DNA of 64,000 bases. It comes from Propionimicrobium sp. PCR01-08-3 (GTDB lineage Bacteria > Actinomycetota > Actinomycetes > Propionibacteriales > Propionibacteriaceae). Positions 9,494-23,403 of the stretch are shown one piece after another. Both the position numbers and the translations under genes were made by a program. The notes beneath the pieces were generated by a model. It ran no database searches. It was not told the DNA's origin and was given only the letters and a program-made list of their open reading frames with translations. Within the stretch, counting starts at the first letter, position 1, and each line of letters opens with the position of its first letter. The DNA is taken from the NCBI RefSeq assembly GCF_030286045.1, contig NZ_CP127390.1:1302001-1366000 (forward strand), written 5' to 3'.

Positions 9494-10693
9494 ATGCTGC
9501 GATACCTGACTTCTGGTGAATCACACGGACGCGCCCTGGTGGGCACCATCGAGGGACTGCCCGCCGGCGTCGCCGTGACTTCGGACGATATCGCTCAGGC
9601 TCTGGCCAGGCGCCGGCTCGGCAGTGGCCGCGGCGCCCGAATGAAATTCGAGGCGGACGAGGTGACCCTGCTCACCGGTGTCAGGCACGGCCGAACCCTC
9701 GGCTCGCCGATCTCGATCATGGTCGGCAACACCGAGTGGCCCAAGTGGGAACAAGTCATGTCGGCCGATCCGGTGGACGGCAAGGAACTCGCCGAACTCG
9801 CCCGCAATGCTCCGCTGACCCGGCCCCGCCCGGGCCATGCCGACCTCGCCGGCATGCAGAAATACGACTTCGCCGAGTCCCGTCCGGTGCTGGAGCGGGC
9901 CAGCGCCCGCGAGACGGCGGCCCGGGTGGCGATTGGACGCCTGGCTCAGAACTTTCTCGCGCAGGCCTATGGCATCACGGTGCTGAGCCATGTCGTCGAG
10001 ATCGGCGGCATCGCCGCGCCCCGAACCGATCGTTTCCCGACGATGGCCGACCTGCCGCTGATCGACGATGACCCGGTGCGCTGCTTCAATCCGGAGGCGA
10101 GCGCCCGGATGCAAGAAGAGATCGCCGAATGCCAGAAGGCCGGAGACACCCTGGGTGGGGTGGTCGAGGTGGTGGCGTGGGGCTGCCCGCCAGGGCTGGG
10201 CAGCCATATCCAGGCAGACCGCCGGCTGGATGCCCGGCTGGCCGGGGCACTGATGGGCATTCAGGCCATCAAGGGCGTGGAGCTCGGAGACGGCTTCGAG
10301 CTGGCCCGGATCCGTGGCAGCCAGGCCCACGACGAGATCGTGCGCGGCGGCCAGGGCATTGAGCGGCTGTCGCAGCGCTCCGGCGGCACCGAGGGCGGCA
10401 TGTCCACCGGCGAGGTGCTGCGAGTGCGGGCCGCGATGAAACCGATTGCCACCGTGCCGAAGGCATTGCGCACCATCGACGTGGCCACCGGCCAGGCGGC
10501 GGTCGCGAATCATCAACGCTCCGATGTCTGCGCCGTGCCGGCCGCGGGAGTGGTCGCGGAGGCGATGGTCGCGTTGATGCTGGCCGAATGTGCCTTGGAG
10601 AAGTTCGGTGGCGACTCGCTCGGTGAGACCCGCCGCAACTATCAGGGCTATCTGCGTCAGGTGGCCGAACGGGGTCTGTCGATCCATGACTGA
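9494..10693 (+). CDS. aroC: Chorismate synthase
   Basis: A 399-residue enzyme converting 5-enolpyruvylshikimate-3-phosphate to chorismate, the last shikimate step, using reduced FMN. Conserved blocks: [19 protein letters not shown] at the N-terminus, [46 protein letters not shown], and [12 protein letters not shown] near the C-terminus. The length is typical. A -10-like GATACT (9482-9487) lies six bases before the ATG, suggesting a leaderless start. It overlaps aroK by eight bases; aroC-aroK-aroB form one transcription unit. Confidence 0.97.
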   Translation: MLRYLTSGESHGRALVGTIEGLPAGVAVTSDDIAQALARRRLGSGRGARMKFEADEVTLLTGVRHGRTLGSPISIMVGNTEWPKWEQVMSADPVDGKELAELARNAPLTRPRPGHADLAGMQKYDFAESRPVLERASARETAARVAIGRLAQNFLAQAYGITVLSHVVEIGGIAAPRTDRFPTMADLPLIDDDPVRCFNPEASARMQEEIAECQKAGDTLGGVVEVVAWGCPPGLGSHIQADRRLDARLAGALMGIQAIKGVELGDGFELARIRGSQAHDEIVRGGQGIERLSQRSGGTEGGMSTGEVLRVRAAMKPIATVPKALRTIDVATGQAAVANHQRSDVCAVPAAGVVAEAMVALMLAECALEKFGGDSLGETRRNYQGYLRQVAERGLSIHD

Positions 10694-11204
10694 GCAACCG
10701 GCGATTGTGCTGGTTGGTCCTCCGGCGGTCGGCAAGTCCACGGTGGGGGCGCTGCTCGCCGCGCAACTCGGCGTCCGGTTCTGCGATGTCGACAAGGCCA
10801 TCGAGCGGGCCGAACGGCGTCCGATAACCGAGATCTTCGCCGAACGAGGTGAGGTCGGTTTCAGGCAGCTGGAATTCGATGCCACGCTGGCCGCTTTGGA
10901 GGCCGGTGGTGTTGTCGCGCTGGGCGGGGGAGCGGTCACGAATACCGGGCTGCGCACCATGCTGGCCGACTACCCGGTCGTCTGGTTGCGCGCCACCGTC
11001 AGGGAGGCGGTACGCCGGGTGGGCGCCTCGACCACTCGTCCGCTGCTGAACGGCGATGTGGCCGGCAATTGGAAGAAGCTGGTGGCCGGCCGCCGGCATT
11101 ACTACGAACAGGTCGCGACGCTGGCCGTCGACACCGCCGGACGGTCGCCCGGCCAGGTGGTCACCGACATCGTCACCGCGCTGGAACGCGCCGACAGACC
11201 ATGA
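10686..11204 (+). CDS. aroK: Shikimate kinase
   Basis: A 172-residue P-loop kinase that phosphorylates shikimate at O3 with ATP. The Walker A is GPPAVGKST (residues ~10-18), the substrate site begins with [15 protein letters not shown] supplies the conserved Arg/Glu pair, ALGGGAV is the Walker-B-like glycine triplet, and TRPLL lies in the lid region. Start ATG 10686 sits inside the 3' end of aroC. The next gene, aroB, begins 22 bases after its stop. Confidence 0.95.
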   Translation: MTEQPAIVLVGPPAVGKSTVGALLAAQLGVRFCDVDKAIERAERRPITEIFAERGEVGFRQLEFDATLAALEAGGVVALGGGAVTNTGLRTMLADYPVVWLRATVREAVRRVGASTTRPLLNGDVAGNWKKLVAGRRHYYEQVATLAVDTAGRSPGQVVTDIVTALERADRP

Positions 11205-11226
11205 CATCCCACAGTCAGGAGAGACC

Positions 11227-12315
11227 ATGAGCACCGTCCGGTTCGCCACCGACCACCCCTATGACGTCGAGATCGAGGTTGGCGCCTTGCAGAAGCTGCC
11301 CGGACTGGTCACCGGCGCCACCAGGGTGGCGGTGATCTATGCCGAGCCGGTCAGCGAAGTCGCCCTCGAAGTCTCGCGGCTGGTGGGATCGGCGAGCGTG
11401 TCGGTGCTGTCGGTCGGCGTGCCGGCCGGGGAGGCCGCGAAAACGCCCCAGATTCTGGCCAGCTGCTGGAGCGCGCTGGCGAATGCCGGATTCACACGTT
11501 CGGACCTGATCATCGGAGTCGGCGGCGGAGCCACCACTGATCTCGCCGGGTTCGTCGCGGCCAGCTGGCTGCGCGGGGTGCGATACCTGAGCGTGCCCAC
11601 CACGGTGCTGGCCATGGTGGACGCGGCGGTCGGCGGTAAGACCGGCATCGACCTGCCCGAGGGCAAGAACCTGGTGGGCGCCTTCCACGAACCCGGCGGC
11701 GTGATTGCCGATCTCGATCTGTTGCGCACGCTGCCCGACCGGGAGGTCCGGTCGGGGCTGGCCGAGGTGATCAAGGCGGGCTTCGTCCGCGATGAACGGA
11801 TTCGGGAGCTGGTCGCCGTCTCACCTGCCGGAGCACTCGACGTGACCAGTGCCCGGCATGCCGAGCTGATCCGCCGGGCCGTGCAGTTCAAGGCGGACGT
11901 GGTCGCCACCGACCTGCGGGAATCGACCTCGGTGGGCAGCGCCATCGGGCGCGAACTGCTGAACTACGGCCACACCATGGGGCACGCCATCGAGGCGTGG
12001 GAAAACTATCGGTTGCGGCACGGGGAAGCGGTGGCGCTCGGCATGATCTATGCCGCCCAGCTATCGAGACGCCTGCTCGGGCTGTCGGACGAAGCCGTCT
12101 CCCATCATCGTGAGCTGATCGGCTCGCTGGGGCTGGCGACCAGCTACCGGCGTGCGCCCTTCGCCGAGCTGCGCGAACTGATGGGCCGCGACAAGAAGAC
12201 CCGCGGCGCGGCCCTACGGTTCGTCGGGTTACGCAACCTGGGTGATCCGGCGATCATCGCGGCCCCCAGCGAACGTGTCCTGGAAGAGTGCTACGCCGAG
12301 CTCGCGCACGAGTGA
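11227..12315 (+). CDS. aroB: 3-dehydroquinate synthase
   Basis: A 362-residue NAD- and metal-dependent enzyme converting DAHP to 3-dehydroquinate, step two of the shikimate pathway. Recognised by GVGGGATTDLAGFVAASWLRGV (NAD-binding), PTTVLAMVDAAVGGKTGID, LAEVIKAGF (metal-binding Glu), and the metal ligands in NYGHTMGHAIE and RHGEAVALGM. Start ATG 11227 is preceded by AGGAG. Known downstream neighbours such as aroQ are not present here; efp follows after a 154-base gap. Confidence 0.96.
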   Translation: MSTVRFATDHPYDVEIEVGALQKLPGLVTGATRVAVIYAEPVSEVALEVSRLVGSASVSVLSVGVPAGEAAKTPQILASCWSALANAGFTRSDLIIGVGGGATTDLAGFVAASWLRGVRYLSVPTTVLAMVDAAVGGKTGIDLPEGKNLVGAFHEPGGVIADLDLLRTLPDREVRSGLAEVIKAGFVRDERIRELVAVSPAGALDVTSARHAELIRRAVQFKADVVATDLRESTSVGSAIGRELLNYGHTMGHAIEAWENYRLRHGEAVALGMIYAAQLSRRLLGLSDEAVSHHRELIGSLGLATSYRRAPFAELRELMGRDKKTRGAALRFVGLRNLGDPAIIAAPSERVLEECYAELAHE

Positions 12316-12469
12316 ATCGGGCGATGAAACCACCCGTGGCATCTGATCGGCCATAATTCGGTCCGACTTGCCGATTGGCAGTACAATCGACGACTGCGGG
12401 TTCACCGCCGAAATCTTTGTGCCGGACGAATTCCGGCAACTTGACAATGTCATGATCGGAAAGGCAAGC

Positions 12470-13033
12470 GTGGCTACCACCAACGACATCAAGAACGGCA
12501 CGGTACTCGATCTGGACGGCCAGCTGTGGCAAGTCTTGTGGTTCCAGCATCACAAGCCGGGCAAGGGCAACACCGTGGTGCGCACCAAGATCAAGAACGT
12601 GCTCAACGGCAAAACCGTCGATCGCACCTTCCCGGCGGACACCAAGATCGACATGGCTCAGGTGGACCGCTCCGAGATGCAATACCTCTACGCGGACGCC
12701 ACCGGATACGTGGTGATGGATACCAACACCTACGACCAGATGACCATCCCGGCCGAAACCTTCGGCGACGCCAAGGACTACCTGCTCGAAGGCATGACCA
12801 TCACGGTCGCCACCCACGAGGGCAACCCGCTGTACATCGACCTGCCGGCCAGCGTCGAATTGGAGATCACCTACACCGAGCCGGGCCTGCAGGGCGACCG
12901 CTCCACCGGCGGCACCAAGCCCGCCACCTTGGAGACCGGCAAGCAGATTCAGGTGCCGCTGTTCATCACCACCGGTGAAAAGGTCAAGGTTTCCACCGAA
13001 TCCGGGGAATACCTCGGCCGCGTCAACGCCTGA
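12470..13033 (+). CDS. efp: Translation elongation factor P
   Basis: A 187-residue protein, exactly the family length. It relieves ribosome stalling at polyproline stretches by binding between the P and E sites. The N-terminal KOW-like domain contains the tip loop HHKPGKGN with the Lys that is modified in some bacteria. The OB domains include the signature [20 protein letters not shown] 12470 is chosen because it gives [15 protein letters not shown], the usual N-terminus, and GGAAAGG lies at a correct distance; the frame happens to be open further upstream. Confidence 0.95.
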   Translation: MATTNDIKNGTVLDLDGQLWQVLWFQHHKPGKGNTVVRTKIKNVLNGKTVDRTFPADTKIDMAQVDRSEMQYLYADATGYVVMDTNTYDQMTIPAETFGDAKDYLLEGMTITVATHEGNPLYIDLPASVELEITYTEPGLQGDRSTGGTKPATLETGKQIQVPLFITTGEKVKVSTESGEYLGRVNA

Positions 13034-13560
13034 TGACACATCCCGCCGACGAACATCCGCTCCCGCTGGTGGCCGGTGAACATCCGCCGGTACCCGGGGC
13101 GGTCAAGGTTTCTTCGGTCGATATGGCCGAGGCCCACCATTCGACCCGGACGAAGGCCCGCAACGCAGCTCTGGACATCTTGTTCGAGGCCGACCTGCGT
13201 GAGCTGGATCCGTTCACCGTGCTCGCCGAGCGCTTGGACAATCCGAACGTGACCGTGCGCGAGTTCACCCGCGAAATCGTCCTCGGCGTACGTGATAATC
13301 AGGCCGACATCGATCGCAGAATCAGCGGACTGACCAGCAGCCAATGGCCGATCGAGCGGATGCCGCGCATCGATCGGTGCTTGGCGCGGATGGCGATCTA
13401 CGAACTCGATTACACGCCGATCGACGCCAGGGCCGCCATCAGCGAGGCCCTGGAATTGGCCGACGAACTATCCACCGACGACTCGGTGACATTCCTGAAC
13501 GGACTGCTGGGCAGGGCCGCACAGACCCGCCCGGGGAGGAAGGCTCATGGTCAGCAGTAG
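13033..13560 (+). CDS. nusB: Transcription antitermination factor NusB
   Basis: A 175-residue protein; the NusB fold begins at [21 protein letters not shown] (about residue 36) and ends with [14 protein letters not shown]. NusB with S10 (NusE) binds boxA RNA and supports rRNA antitermination. The first ~30 residues are not part of the fold, so translation might instead begin at ATG 13123 ([10 protein letters not shown]). The annotated ATG overlaps the efp stop by one base and ends inside carA. efp-nusB-carA is a common actinobacterial order, though pyrR, pyrB and pyrC, often found between nusB and carA, are missing. Confidence 0.92.
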   Translation: MTHPADEHPLPLVAGEHPPVPGAVKVSSVDMAEAHHSTRTKARNAALDILFEADLRELDPFTVLAERLDNPNVTVREFTREIVLGVRDNQADIDRRISGLTSSQWPIERMPRIDRCLARMAIYELDYTPIDARAAISEALELADELSTDDSVTFLNGLLGRAAQTRPGRKAHGQQ

Positions 13561-14682
13561 TCCAGCCATTCTGGTGCTGGAGGACGGACGCACATTTCGC
13601 GGCGAGGCCTTCGGGGCCATCGGTGAAACCTTCGGCGAGGCCGTCTTCGCCACCGGAATGTCGGGCTATCAGGAAACGCTGACCGACCCGAGCTACTACC
13701 GCCAGGTCGTCATCTCGACCGCCCCGCACATCGGCAACACCGGGTGGAACGACGAGGACGACGAATCGAGCCGCATCTGGGTGGCCGGCTATGTCGTGCG
13801 CGATCCATCGCCTAGGCCGAGCAACTGGCGCTCGGCCCGAACCCTGGAGGCCGAACTGGTCAACCAGCAGATCGTGGGCATCTCGAGCATCGACACCCGT
13901 GCCCTGACCCGGCACCTGAGAGAGCGCGGGTCGATGCGCGTCGGCATCAGTTCGCTCGGGACCGATTCGGATGCGCTGCTGGCCAAGGTGCTCGAGCAAC
14001 CCAGTATGGAAGGTGCCGACCTGGTGGCCGAGGTCAGCACCGCCGAACCCTATGTGGTGCCCGCACACGGCGAGCGGCGTTTCACCGTCGCCGCCATCGA
14101 CCTGGGCATCAAATCGAATACCCCACGCGAGCTGTCCGAGCGCGGCATCGAGGTACACGTGCTGCCCGCCTCCGCCACCTTCGACGAGGTCATCCGCGTC
14201 GCCCCCGACGGTGTCTTCTTCAGCAACGGGCCCGGCGACCCGGCCACCGCCGATCATGCCGTCGAACTGGCCAAGCAATCGCTGGGCGCGAAGCTGCCGG
14301 TGTTCGGGATCTGTTTCGGCAACCAGATTCTCGGCAGGGCCCTGGGATTCGGCACCTACAAGCTGAAATACGGTCACCGCGGAATCAACCAGCCGGTGCT
14401 CGACCGGGCGTCCAACCGGATCGACATCACCTCGCACAATCATGGTTTCGCCGTGGACGTGCCCCGCAACGAACAGGTGCCCACCGAGTTCGGCACCGTG
14501 GAGGTCAGTCATATCTGCCTGAACGACGATGTGGTCGAGGGCCTGGATCTGAGCCGGAACGGCGAATTGAAGGCCTTCTCGGTGCAGTACCACCCCGAAG
14601 CCGCAGCAGGACCGCACGATGCGGAATACCTGTTCGACCGGTTTACCGACCTGATGTCGGCCCACAAGGAGGGTTCTTTCTG

Positions 14683-14683
<1 letters not shown>
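13547..14683 (+). CDS. carA: Carbamoyl-phosphate synthase small subunit
   Basis: A 378-residue glutamine amidotransferase subunit feeding ammonia to CarB. The N-terminal domain runs from [15 protein letters not shown] through [17 protein letters not shown]. The class I GATase domain contains FFSNGPGDP, the nucleophile Cys in [10 protein letters not shown], and the His/Glu pair in [11 protein letters not shown]. It starts 14 bases inside nusB, and its stop shares a base with the ATG of carB, so the two subunits are translated together. Confidence 0.97.
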
Positions 14684-18000
<3,317 letters not shown>

Positions 18001-18050
18001 TTCTTATCCGGGCCGAGGGTAAGACCAGTATCCAGGGGAGGAAGCAGGCG

Positions 18051-19151
18051 ATGGTCACCAGCGATGAATTGGTCGTCCGATTGCTATTGACCAGTTATCG
18101 GGGTTTGGTTCGTCCGGTCCTGTTCGCGGTGGCGAACGGTGATCCCGAAGAGATCCATCAGCACATGATCACTTTGCTGAGCGAATTGCCCGACCCGGTG
18201 CTGGACCAGATTCAGAAGTACATCGGGGAGCGCCGCAACCCGGTGCAGGTCGCCGGAGTGGACTTCCCCGGACGCGTCGGAGTCGCGGCAGGTCTCGACA
18301 AGGACGGCCTGGCCGCCATGGTCTGGGGAGCGCTCGGTTTCGGCTTCGCAGAGCTCGGCACCGTGACCGCTCATGCGCAGCCGGGCAATCGCCAGCCCCG
18401 GCTCTTCCGCCTTCCGCACAGCAGGGCGGTCATCAACCGGATGGGGTTCAACAACTCGGGTGTCGAGGCGCTTGCCGCCAGGCTGAATCAGTGGAATGTG
18501 CGCCGCGGCACCAATGCCCTCGACTACCCGGTCGGGGTGTCGATCGGCAAGACCAAGGCCACCCCGCTCGAAGAGGCCGTGGACGACTACCTGCATTCGT
18601 TGCGCACCATCGCACCGTACGCCGACTATGTCGCGATCAACGTGTCGAGCCCGAACACCCCAGGATTGCGTAGCCTGCAAGACCGCGATGCGCTGACCGG
18701 GTTGACCACCGCGCTGGTGCAGACGGCTGCGGAGCTCGACCCGGACCATCCGTTGCCGATCTTCGTGAAGCTGGCGCCGGATCTTGCTCCCTACGATGTC
18801 AGCGGGCTGATCGAGGTGTGCCAAAGCTCGGGCATCTCCGGGCTCATCGCGACCAACACCACCACCGGACGCGAGTTTCTGCATCCTTCCGAGCTTCATC
18901 TGGCCAACCAGGCCGGCGGCCTCTCCGGGGCTCCGCTGACGCGTAAGGCGCTGAGAATGGTGGAGTCGATCGCGGGCCAGACCGACCTGCCGATCATGGG
19001 GGTGGGCGGCATCATGACTCCTACCGACGCCCAATCGTTCTTCGATGCAGGCGCCGCACTGGTGCAGATCTACACCGGGTTCATTTTCAACGGCCCGGCG
19101 CTGATCCGGGGCATCAACACCTTGACCGCTCCGGAAAGGACACTGCTATGA
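18051..19151 (+). CDS. pyrD: Dihydroorotate dehydrogenase (quinone), class 2
   Basis: A 366-residue FMN enzyme oxidising dihydroorotate to orotate and passing electrons to quinone at the membrane. The N-terminal extension with helices (about 1-45) marks class 2. GRVGVAAGLDKDG, INRMGFNNSGVEALAARL and the catalytic Ser in NVSSPNTPGLR are present, then NTTTGRE and MGVGGIMTPTDAQSFFDAGA for FMN phosphate. A GGGAGGAAG ribosome binding site precedes ATG 18051. The stop overlaps pyrF by four bases. Confidence 0.96.
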   Translation: MVTSDELVVRLLLTSYRGLVRPVLFAVANGDPEEIHQHMITLLSELPDPVLDQIQKYIGERRNPVQVAGVDFPGRVGVAAGLDKDGLAAMVWGALGFGFAELGTVTAHAQPGNRQPRLFRLPHSRAVINRMGFNNSGVEALAARLNQWNVRRGTNALDYPVGVSIGKTKATPLEEAVDDYLHSLRTIAPYADYVAINVSSPNTPGLRSLQDRDALTGLTTALVQTAAELDPDHPLPIFVKLAPDLAPYDVSGLIEVCQSSGISGLIATNTTTGREFLHPSELHLANQAGGLSGAPLTRKALRMVESIAGQTDLPIMGVGGIMTPTDAQSFFDAGAALVQIYTGFIFNGPALIRGINTLTAPERTLL

Positions 19152-19969
19152 GCGTTCCTTACCGCACCCGGCTGGCCGAGATCGTCGCCCGCCGCGGGAA
19201 CCTCTGCGTGGGAGTCGACCCGCACGAACCGCTGGTGGCCGCCTGGGGATACGACTATGACCTGGACGGGCTCGAGCGGGTCTCCCGCGGGTTGATCGAG
19301 GCGATCGGTGATCAGGTGGCGGTCTTCAAGCCTCAGGCGGCCTTCTTCGAATGCTTCGGAGCCCCAGGGCTCGGCGTGCTGGCGCGCGTGCTGGCCGACA
19401 TTGCCGAAGTGGGCGCCTTGTCGATTCTCGATGTGAAACGAGGCGACATCGGGTCGACGATGGGTGCGTACGCGAGGGCCTATCTGTCGGGCGACACCGA
19501 TCTGAGCGCCGATGCCATCACCGTGAGCCCGTTCTTGGGCTTCGGATCACTGACTCCGGCCATAGACCTTGCCGTGCAAACCGGACGAGGGGTCTATGTT
19601 TTGTGCCGGACCAGCAACCCGGAGGGGGAGCAGGTTCAGCAGGCCAGCACTGCCGGGCGCAGCGTGGCCCAGCAGATCGTGGATGCCGCCGAGAGCGTGA
19701 ATCAGGCGTCCGGCGACGATGCCGTTGGGCTGGTGGTGGGTGCCACGCTGGGTGAAGTTGATCTTGACCTCGATCGGTTTTCCGGATCGATCCTGGTTCC
19801 CGGTATCGGCGCTCAGGGGGGTACGATCGAATCTCTGGATTCGCTATTCGGCGTAGCCGCAGCCCATGTGCTGCCAAGTGCATCCCGGGAAGTGATGAAA
19901 GCGGGACCCGATCGTGAAGCGTTACGATCGGTGACCGAACGGCTCGGCGGGTACCCAAACTCCCGCTAA
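19148..19969 (+). CDS. pyrF: Orotidine-5'-phosphate decarboxylase, type 2
   Basis: A 273-residue decarboxylase forming UMP from OMP. Of the two bacterial types it matches the longer type 2: CVGVDPHEPLVAAWG at the start, FKPQAAFFECFG, and the catalytic DxKxGD in LDVKRGDIGSTMGAYARAYL. VVGATLGE and LVPGIGAQGG complete the barrel. Start ATG 19148 overlaps the pyrD stop. It ends the car-pyr cluster. Confidence 0.95.
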   Translation: MSVPYRTRLAEIVARRGNLCVGVDPHEPLVAAWGYDYDLDGLERVSRGLIEAIGDQVAVFKPQAAFFECFGAPGLGVLARVLADIAEVGALSILDVKRGDIGSTMGAYARAYLSGDTDLSADAITVSPFLGFGSLTPAIDLAVQTGRGVYVLCRTSNPEGEQVQQASTAGRSVAQQIVDAAESVNQASGDDAVGLVVGATLGEVDLDLDRFSGSILVPGIGAQGGTIESLDSLFGVAAAHVLPSASREVMKAGPDREALRSVTERLGGYPNSR

Positions 19970-20057
19970 ATATTCTATATTGTCCACGTGTGTCGGCAGC
20001 TTGAGTATGCCAGATGCTCGGCGTCGGCGGACAAGAGATGAAACGGAGAAATTCGAC

Positions 20058-20369
20058 GTGGCAATTCCAACACTGTCTCCCGAGCAGCTGCAGGCTGCCA
20101 GGGCCGCGGCTACCGAATCCCGCAGGGCACGCGCTGCGCTGAAGAACGCGGTGCGCGATGGTTCGAAGACCTTGGGCCAGGCCCTGGACGAGTGCGCCGG
20201 CGACGACGTGCTTGCACATATTCGGGTGGCTGACCTGCTGAAGGCCGTACCGCGAATCGGCGAGAAGCGCGCGTCCGAGATCATGGAGAAGTACGACATC
20301 GCGGCCAATCGGCGCGTCCGCGGTCTCGGACGTCACCAAGTCGCCGGTCTCAAGTCGGAGTTCAACTGA
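20058..20369 (+). CDS. mihF: Actinobacterial integration host factor (mIHF)
   Basis: A 103-residue nucleoid protein unrelated in fold to proteobacterial IHF. Signature segments are LSPEQLQAARAAATESRRARAALK, LLKAVPRIGEKRASEIMEKYDIAANRRVRGLG and the tail GRHQVAGL; the helix-two-turn-helix with PxxGxxR binds and bends DNA. GTG 20058 gives the normal length and is preceded by GGAGAAA; the frame is open upstream to the pyrF end, but that part is unlike the family. It is directly followed by gmk, the conserved actinobacterial neighbourhood. Confidence 0.93.
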   Translation: MAIPTLSPEQLQAARAAATESRRARAALKNAVRDGSKTLGQALDECAGDDVLAHIRVADLLKAVPRIGEKRASEIMEKYDIAANRRVRGLGRHQVAGLKSEFN

Positions 20370-20373
20370 CGTC

Positions 20374-20931
20374 ATGGACGATGCGGCGGGCGCGTATGTC
20401 ATCAGCGGACCCACTGCGGTGGGCAAGGGAACCGTTGTCGCGGCCCTGAAGAAGCGATATCCGCAGGTGTACGTTTCGGTCTCCGTGACCACGCGCCCGC
20501 CTCGTTCCGGCGAGATCGATGGGGTGCATTACTTCTTTGTGGACGACCCCACCTTTGACCATCTGATCGCCGCGGACGGCCTGCTCGAGTGGGCGGTCGT
20601 CCATGGCGTGCACCGTTATGGCACGCCGAGGCAGGCCGTCCAGGAAAAACTTGCTGCCGGAATCCCGACCATTTTGGAGATCGATCTTCAAGGGGCCCGG
20701 CAGGTACGCACGTCGCTGCCGGACGCCCGGCAGATCTTCATCGCCCCGCCCGATTGGGCCGAGTTGGTGCGCAGACTGCATTTCCGCGGCACCGAGACCG
20801 AGGAGGAGATGTCCCGGCGTTTGGCCACGGCGCGTCAGGAGTTGGCCGCCGAGGGCGAGTTCGATTGCATCATTGCCAACGTCACAGTGGAAAAAACCGT
20901 GGACGAGTTGGTAAAGTTCATAGGTCTGTGA
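20374..20931 (+). CDS. gmk: Guanylate kinase
   Basis: A 185-residue kinase phosphorylating GMP to GDP. The P-loop is [10 protein letters not shown], the GMP-binding part has [19 protein letters not shown] and [16 protein letters not shown], and [13 protein letters not shown] and [29 protein letters not shown] follow. It starts four bases after mihF and lies just upstream of rpoZ, the usual order. Confidence 0.95.
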   Translation: MDDAAGAYVISGPTAVGKGTVVAALKKRYPQVYVSVSVTTRPPRSGEIDGVHYFFVDDPTFDHLIAADGLLEWAVVHGVHRYGTPRQAVQEKLAAGIPTILEIDLQGARQVRTSLPDARQIFIAPPDWAELVRRLHFRGTETEEEMSRRLATARQELAAEGEFDCIIANVTVEKTVDELVKFIGL

Positions 20932-20962
20932 TTTCTATCATCAGCTTTTGCGAGGACGTATC

Positions 20963-21304
20963 TTGAGCACACATATTCCCGAGGGCATCACCAATCCGCC
21001 GGTCGACGACCTGCTCGAATCGGTTGACTCGAAGTACCGGTTGGTGCTTTTCGCCGCGAAGCGGGCACGGCAGATCAACGCCTACTACGCTCAGCTCGGC
21101 GAGGGTCTGCTCGAGTCCGTCGGGCCGCTGGTCGAGACGCTTCCGCAGGAGAAGCCTTTGTCGATCGCGCTGCGCGAGGTGCAGGCCGGCCAGCTGCAGT
21201 ACACCGAGATTGATCCCGAGGCCGAGGCCGCTGCCCGCGCCGAGGCATTGAACGATCCGGACTTCTCCTTGTCCGATCCGTTCGGCGACATCGACCCGGC
21301 CTGA
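20963..21304 (+). CDS. rpoZ: RNA polymerase omega subunit
   Basis: A 113-residue omega subunit that clamps the beta-prime C-terminus. Core motif: [26 protein letters not shown], then [24 protein letters not shown] choose TTG 20963 since GAGGA (20952-20956) is six bases before it and the resulting N-terminus [18 protein letters not shown] is like other actinobacterial omegas; an earlier in-frame TTG at 20948 lies upstream of that site. metK follows after three bases, so coaBC, which usually sits between them, is absent. Confidence 0.9.
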   Translation: MSTHIPEGITNPPVDDLLESVDSKYRLVLFAAKRARQINAYYAQLGEGLLESVGPLVETLPQEKPLSIALREVQAGQLQYTEIDPEAEAAARAEALNDPDFSLSDPFGDIDPA

Positions 21305-21307
21305 TTC

Positions 21308-22501
21308 ATGGGGCGGCAGTTCACTTCCGAATCGGTCACCGAAGGGCACCCCGACAAGGTCGCCGACGCGATCTCTGATTCCGTTCTCGACGCCATGCTG
21401 GCCGACGATCCGGGCTCGCATACTGCGGTAGAGACCCTGGTCGCCAACGGCGTCGTCATCGTCACCGGTGAGGCCACGACCGAGTCATACGTCGATATTC
21501 AGAAGCTCGCCCGCGAGCGGCTGCTGGCCATCGGTTTCGACTCGGCCGAGAAGGGCATCGACGGTGGCTCCTGCGGTGTCATGGTGACGCTGAATAACCA
21601 GTCACCCGACATCGCTCAGGGCGTCACCGGCTCCTGGGAGGCGCGCCACGGCGAAGCCGTCGACGACTTCGATCTGCAAGGTGCCGGAGATCAGGGCCTG
21701 ATGTTCGGCTTCGCCTGCGACGAGACTCCCGAGTTGATGCCGCTGCCCATTCAGATGGCCCACCGGATGGCCGAGCGGCTCACCCAGGTGCGCCGCGACG
21801 AAACTCTCGGGTATCTGCGTCCCGATGGCAAGACCCAGATCACCATCGACTACGACGATGCCGGCAAACCGGTAGGCGTCGATACCGTCGTGGTCTCGGC
21901 TCAGCACCGCGCCGATATCGACGTGGCCGCCCGGCTCGACCCCGATATCCGCCGCGAGGTCATCGCTCCCGTGCTGGAGTCGTTCGGCTTCAAGACCGGC
22001 TCACCCCGCGTGTTGATCAACCCGACAGGGCGTTTCGTGATCGGCGGACCGGCGGGCGACGCCGGTCTGACCGGACGCAAGATCATCGTCGACACCTACG
22101 GCGGTATGGCCCGGCACGGCGGCGGCGCATTCAGCGGCAAGGACCCGAGCAAGGTCGATCGTTCGGCGAGCTATGCCATGCGCTGGGTCGCGAAGAACAT
22201 CGTGGCGGCCGGTCTGGCGGCGCGGTGCGAGGCTCAGGTCAGTTACGCGATCGGCACGGCCAACCCGACCAGCTTGTACATCGACACCTTCGGCACCGGC
22301 GAAGTGCCCGATCGGCAGATCGCTGCGGCGGTGCGCGAGGTCTTCGATCTGCGTCCGGCGGCCATTGTGCAGACCTTGGATCTGCGGCGTCCGATCTACA
22401 AAGAGGTTTCCTGCTACGGTCACTTCGGGCGCGAGCTGCCCGATATCACCTGGGAGCGGACCGATCGGGCCGACGAATTGGCTCGTAAGGTTCGCGGCTA
22501 G
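21308..22501 (+). CDS. metK: S-adenosylmethionine synthase
   Basis: A 397-residue enzyme making AdoMet from methionine and ATP. Family signatures are [20 protein letters not shown], the [24 protein letters not shown] hexapeptide region and [20 protein letters not shown] with the P-loop-like phosphate site. Complete and of normal length. It sits just behind rpoZ and probably shares its transcript. AdoMet made here is used by rsmB, trmI and the methyltransferase cargo in this window. Confidence 0.97.
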   Translation: MGRQFTSESVTEGHPDKVADAISDSVLDAMLADDPGSHTAVETLVANGVVIVTGEATTESYVDIQKLARERLLAIGFDSAEKGIDGGSCGVMVTLNNQSPDIAQGVTGSWEARHGEAVDDFDLQGAGDQGLMFGFACDETPELMPLPIQMAHRMAERLTQVRRDETLGYLRPDGKTQITIDYDDAGKPVGVDTVVVSAQHRADIDVAARLDPDIRREVIAPVLESFGFKTGSPRVLINPTGRFVIGGPAGDAGLTGRKIIVDTYGGMARHGGGAFSGKDPSKVDRSASYAMRWVAKNIVAAGLAARCEAQVSYAIGTANPTSLYIDTFGTGEVPDRQIAAAVREVFDLRPAAIVQTLDLRRPIYKEVSCYGHFGRELPDITWERTDRADELARKVRG

Positions 22502-22659
22502 CTTGCGCGAAAACCCGCGAATTCTGGTCGGGCTCCGGTGGACCGGTGCCCGTCTGCAATCCATTGATGTTCAGCTGGTGGTCTTCGCAACGCGCGTGCG
22601 TCGACGGGCGCAGGCTCATGCTGTGTCTGGTGCTCAGCTTTCTTGGGCAGACTGACGCC

Positions 22660-23403
22660 ATGGACTGGTACACGCTGAGGGACCATCTTCTCGACCGGCT
22701 GAGCGCGTCAGTGGCCGCGCAGCCGGTGCCGACGGGTGCCTGGCTGGTCACCGCCGTGGCTGTGGCCGCGGTGATCGTGGTGGTCCCGCCCCTGTGGGTG
22801 GTGTTGCGTCCACTGGTCACGGTCGTCCACGAGTTGGGGCACGCCATCGTGGGGATCTTGTGTGGACGCCGATTCACCGGATTCGTGGTCAGCGCGGACA
22901 TGTCCGGGCACACCGTGACGTCCGGGCGCCCACGGGGGATAGGCCTGGTCCTCACCACCATCGCCGGTTATCCGATGCCCGCGCTGGTGGGAGCCGGGGT
23001 GATCGCCACCGCGATGTCCGGGCGCGGAGACGTCGTGCTGCTGGTGGCCCTGATCCTGCTGCTGATCGCACTGGTGCGCTCGCGTTCGATCTTCACCGTC
23101 GGCGTCCTGGTCGGGCTGCTGGTGGGCGTGGGCGTCCTGTGGTGGACGGGAGACGTGGCCTGGACCTCGACGGTGGTCGCGGCTGCCGGGGTCGTCCTGC
23201 TGGTCGGCTCGTGGCGCCAGTTCGCTGCGGTGCTCGGGCACGGTGACCGCTCGGACGATCCGGGGGCGCTGGCACGGATCACCCCGGTGCCGGCAGCGAT
23301 CTGGTCGTTGCTGATGGCGGCGCTCATCGCCGCACCCACTTGGTGGGCCATCCGGACACTCGTCCTGGTGGTCGGCCCTGCGCTGTCGGCGATACTGCGC
23401 TGA
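22660..23403 (+). CDS. M50-like (site-2 protease type) membrane protein
   Basis: A 247-residue polytopic membrane protein with about seven hydrophobic segments. HELGH (near residue 56) lies in VTVVHELGHAIVGILCGRRFTGF, the zinc-binding HExxH of the peptidase M50B-like family found in actinobacteria. Family members are assumed to be intramembrane metalloproteases; a second metal-binding Asp motif is not obvious, so activity is not certain. ATG 22660 is preferred over earlier in-frame codons because the residues upstream are not hydrophobic or conserved. Confidence 0.7.
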   Translation: MDWYTLRDHLLDRLSASVAAQPVPTGAWLVTAVAVAAVIVVVPPLWVVLRPLVTVVHELGHAIVGILCGRRFTGFVVSADMSGHTVTSGRPRGIGLVLTTIAGYPMPALVGAGVIATAMSGRGDVVLLVALILLLIALVRSRSIFTVGVLVGLLVGVGVLWWTGDVAWTSTVVAAAGVVLLVGSWRQFAAVLGHGDRSDDPGALARITPVPAAIWSLLMAALIAAPTWWAIRTLVLVVGPALSAILR

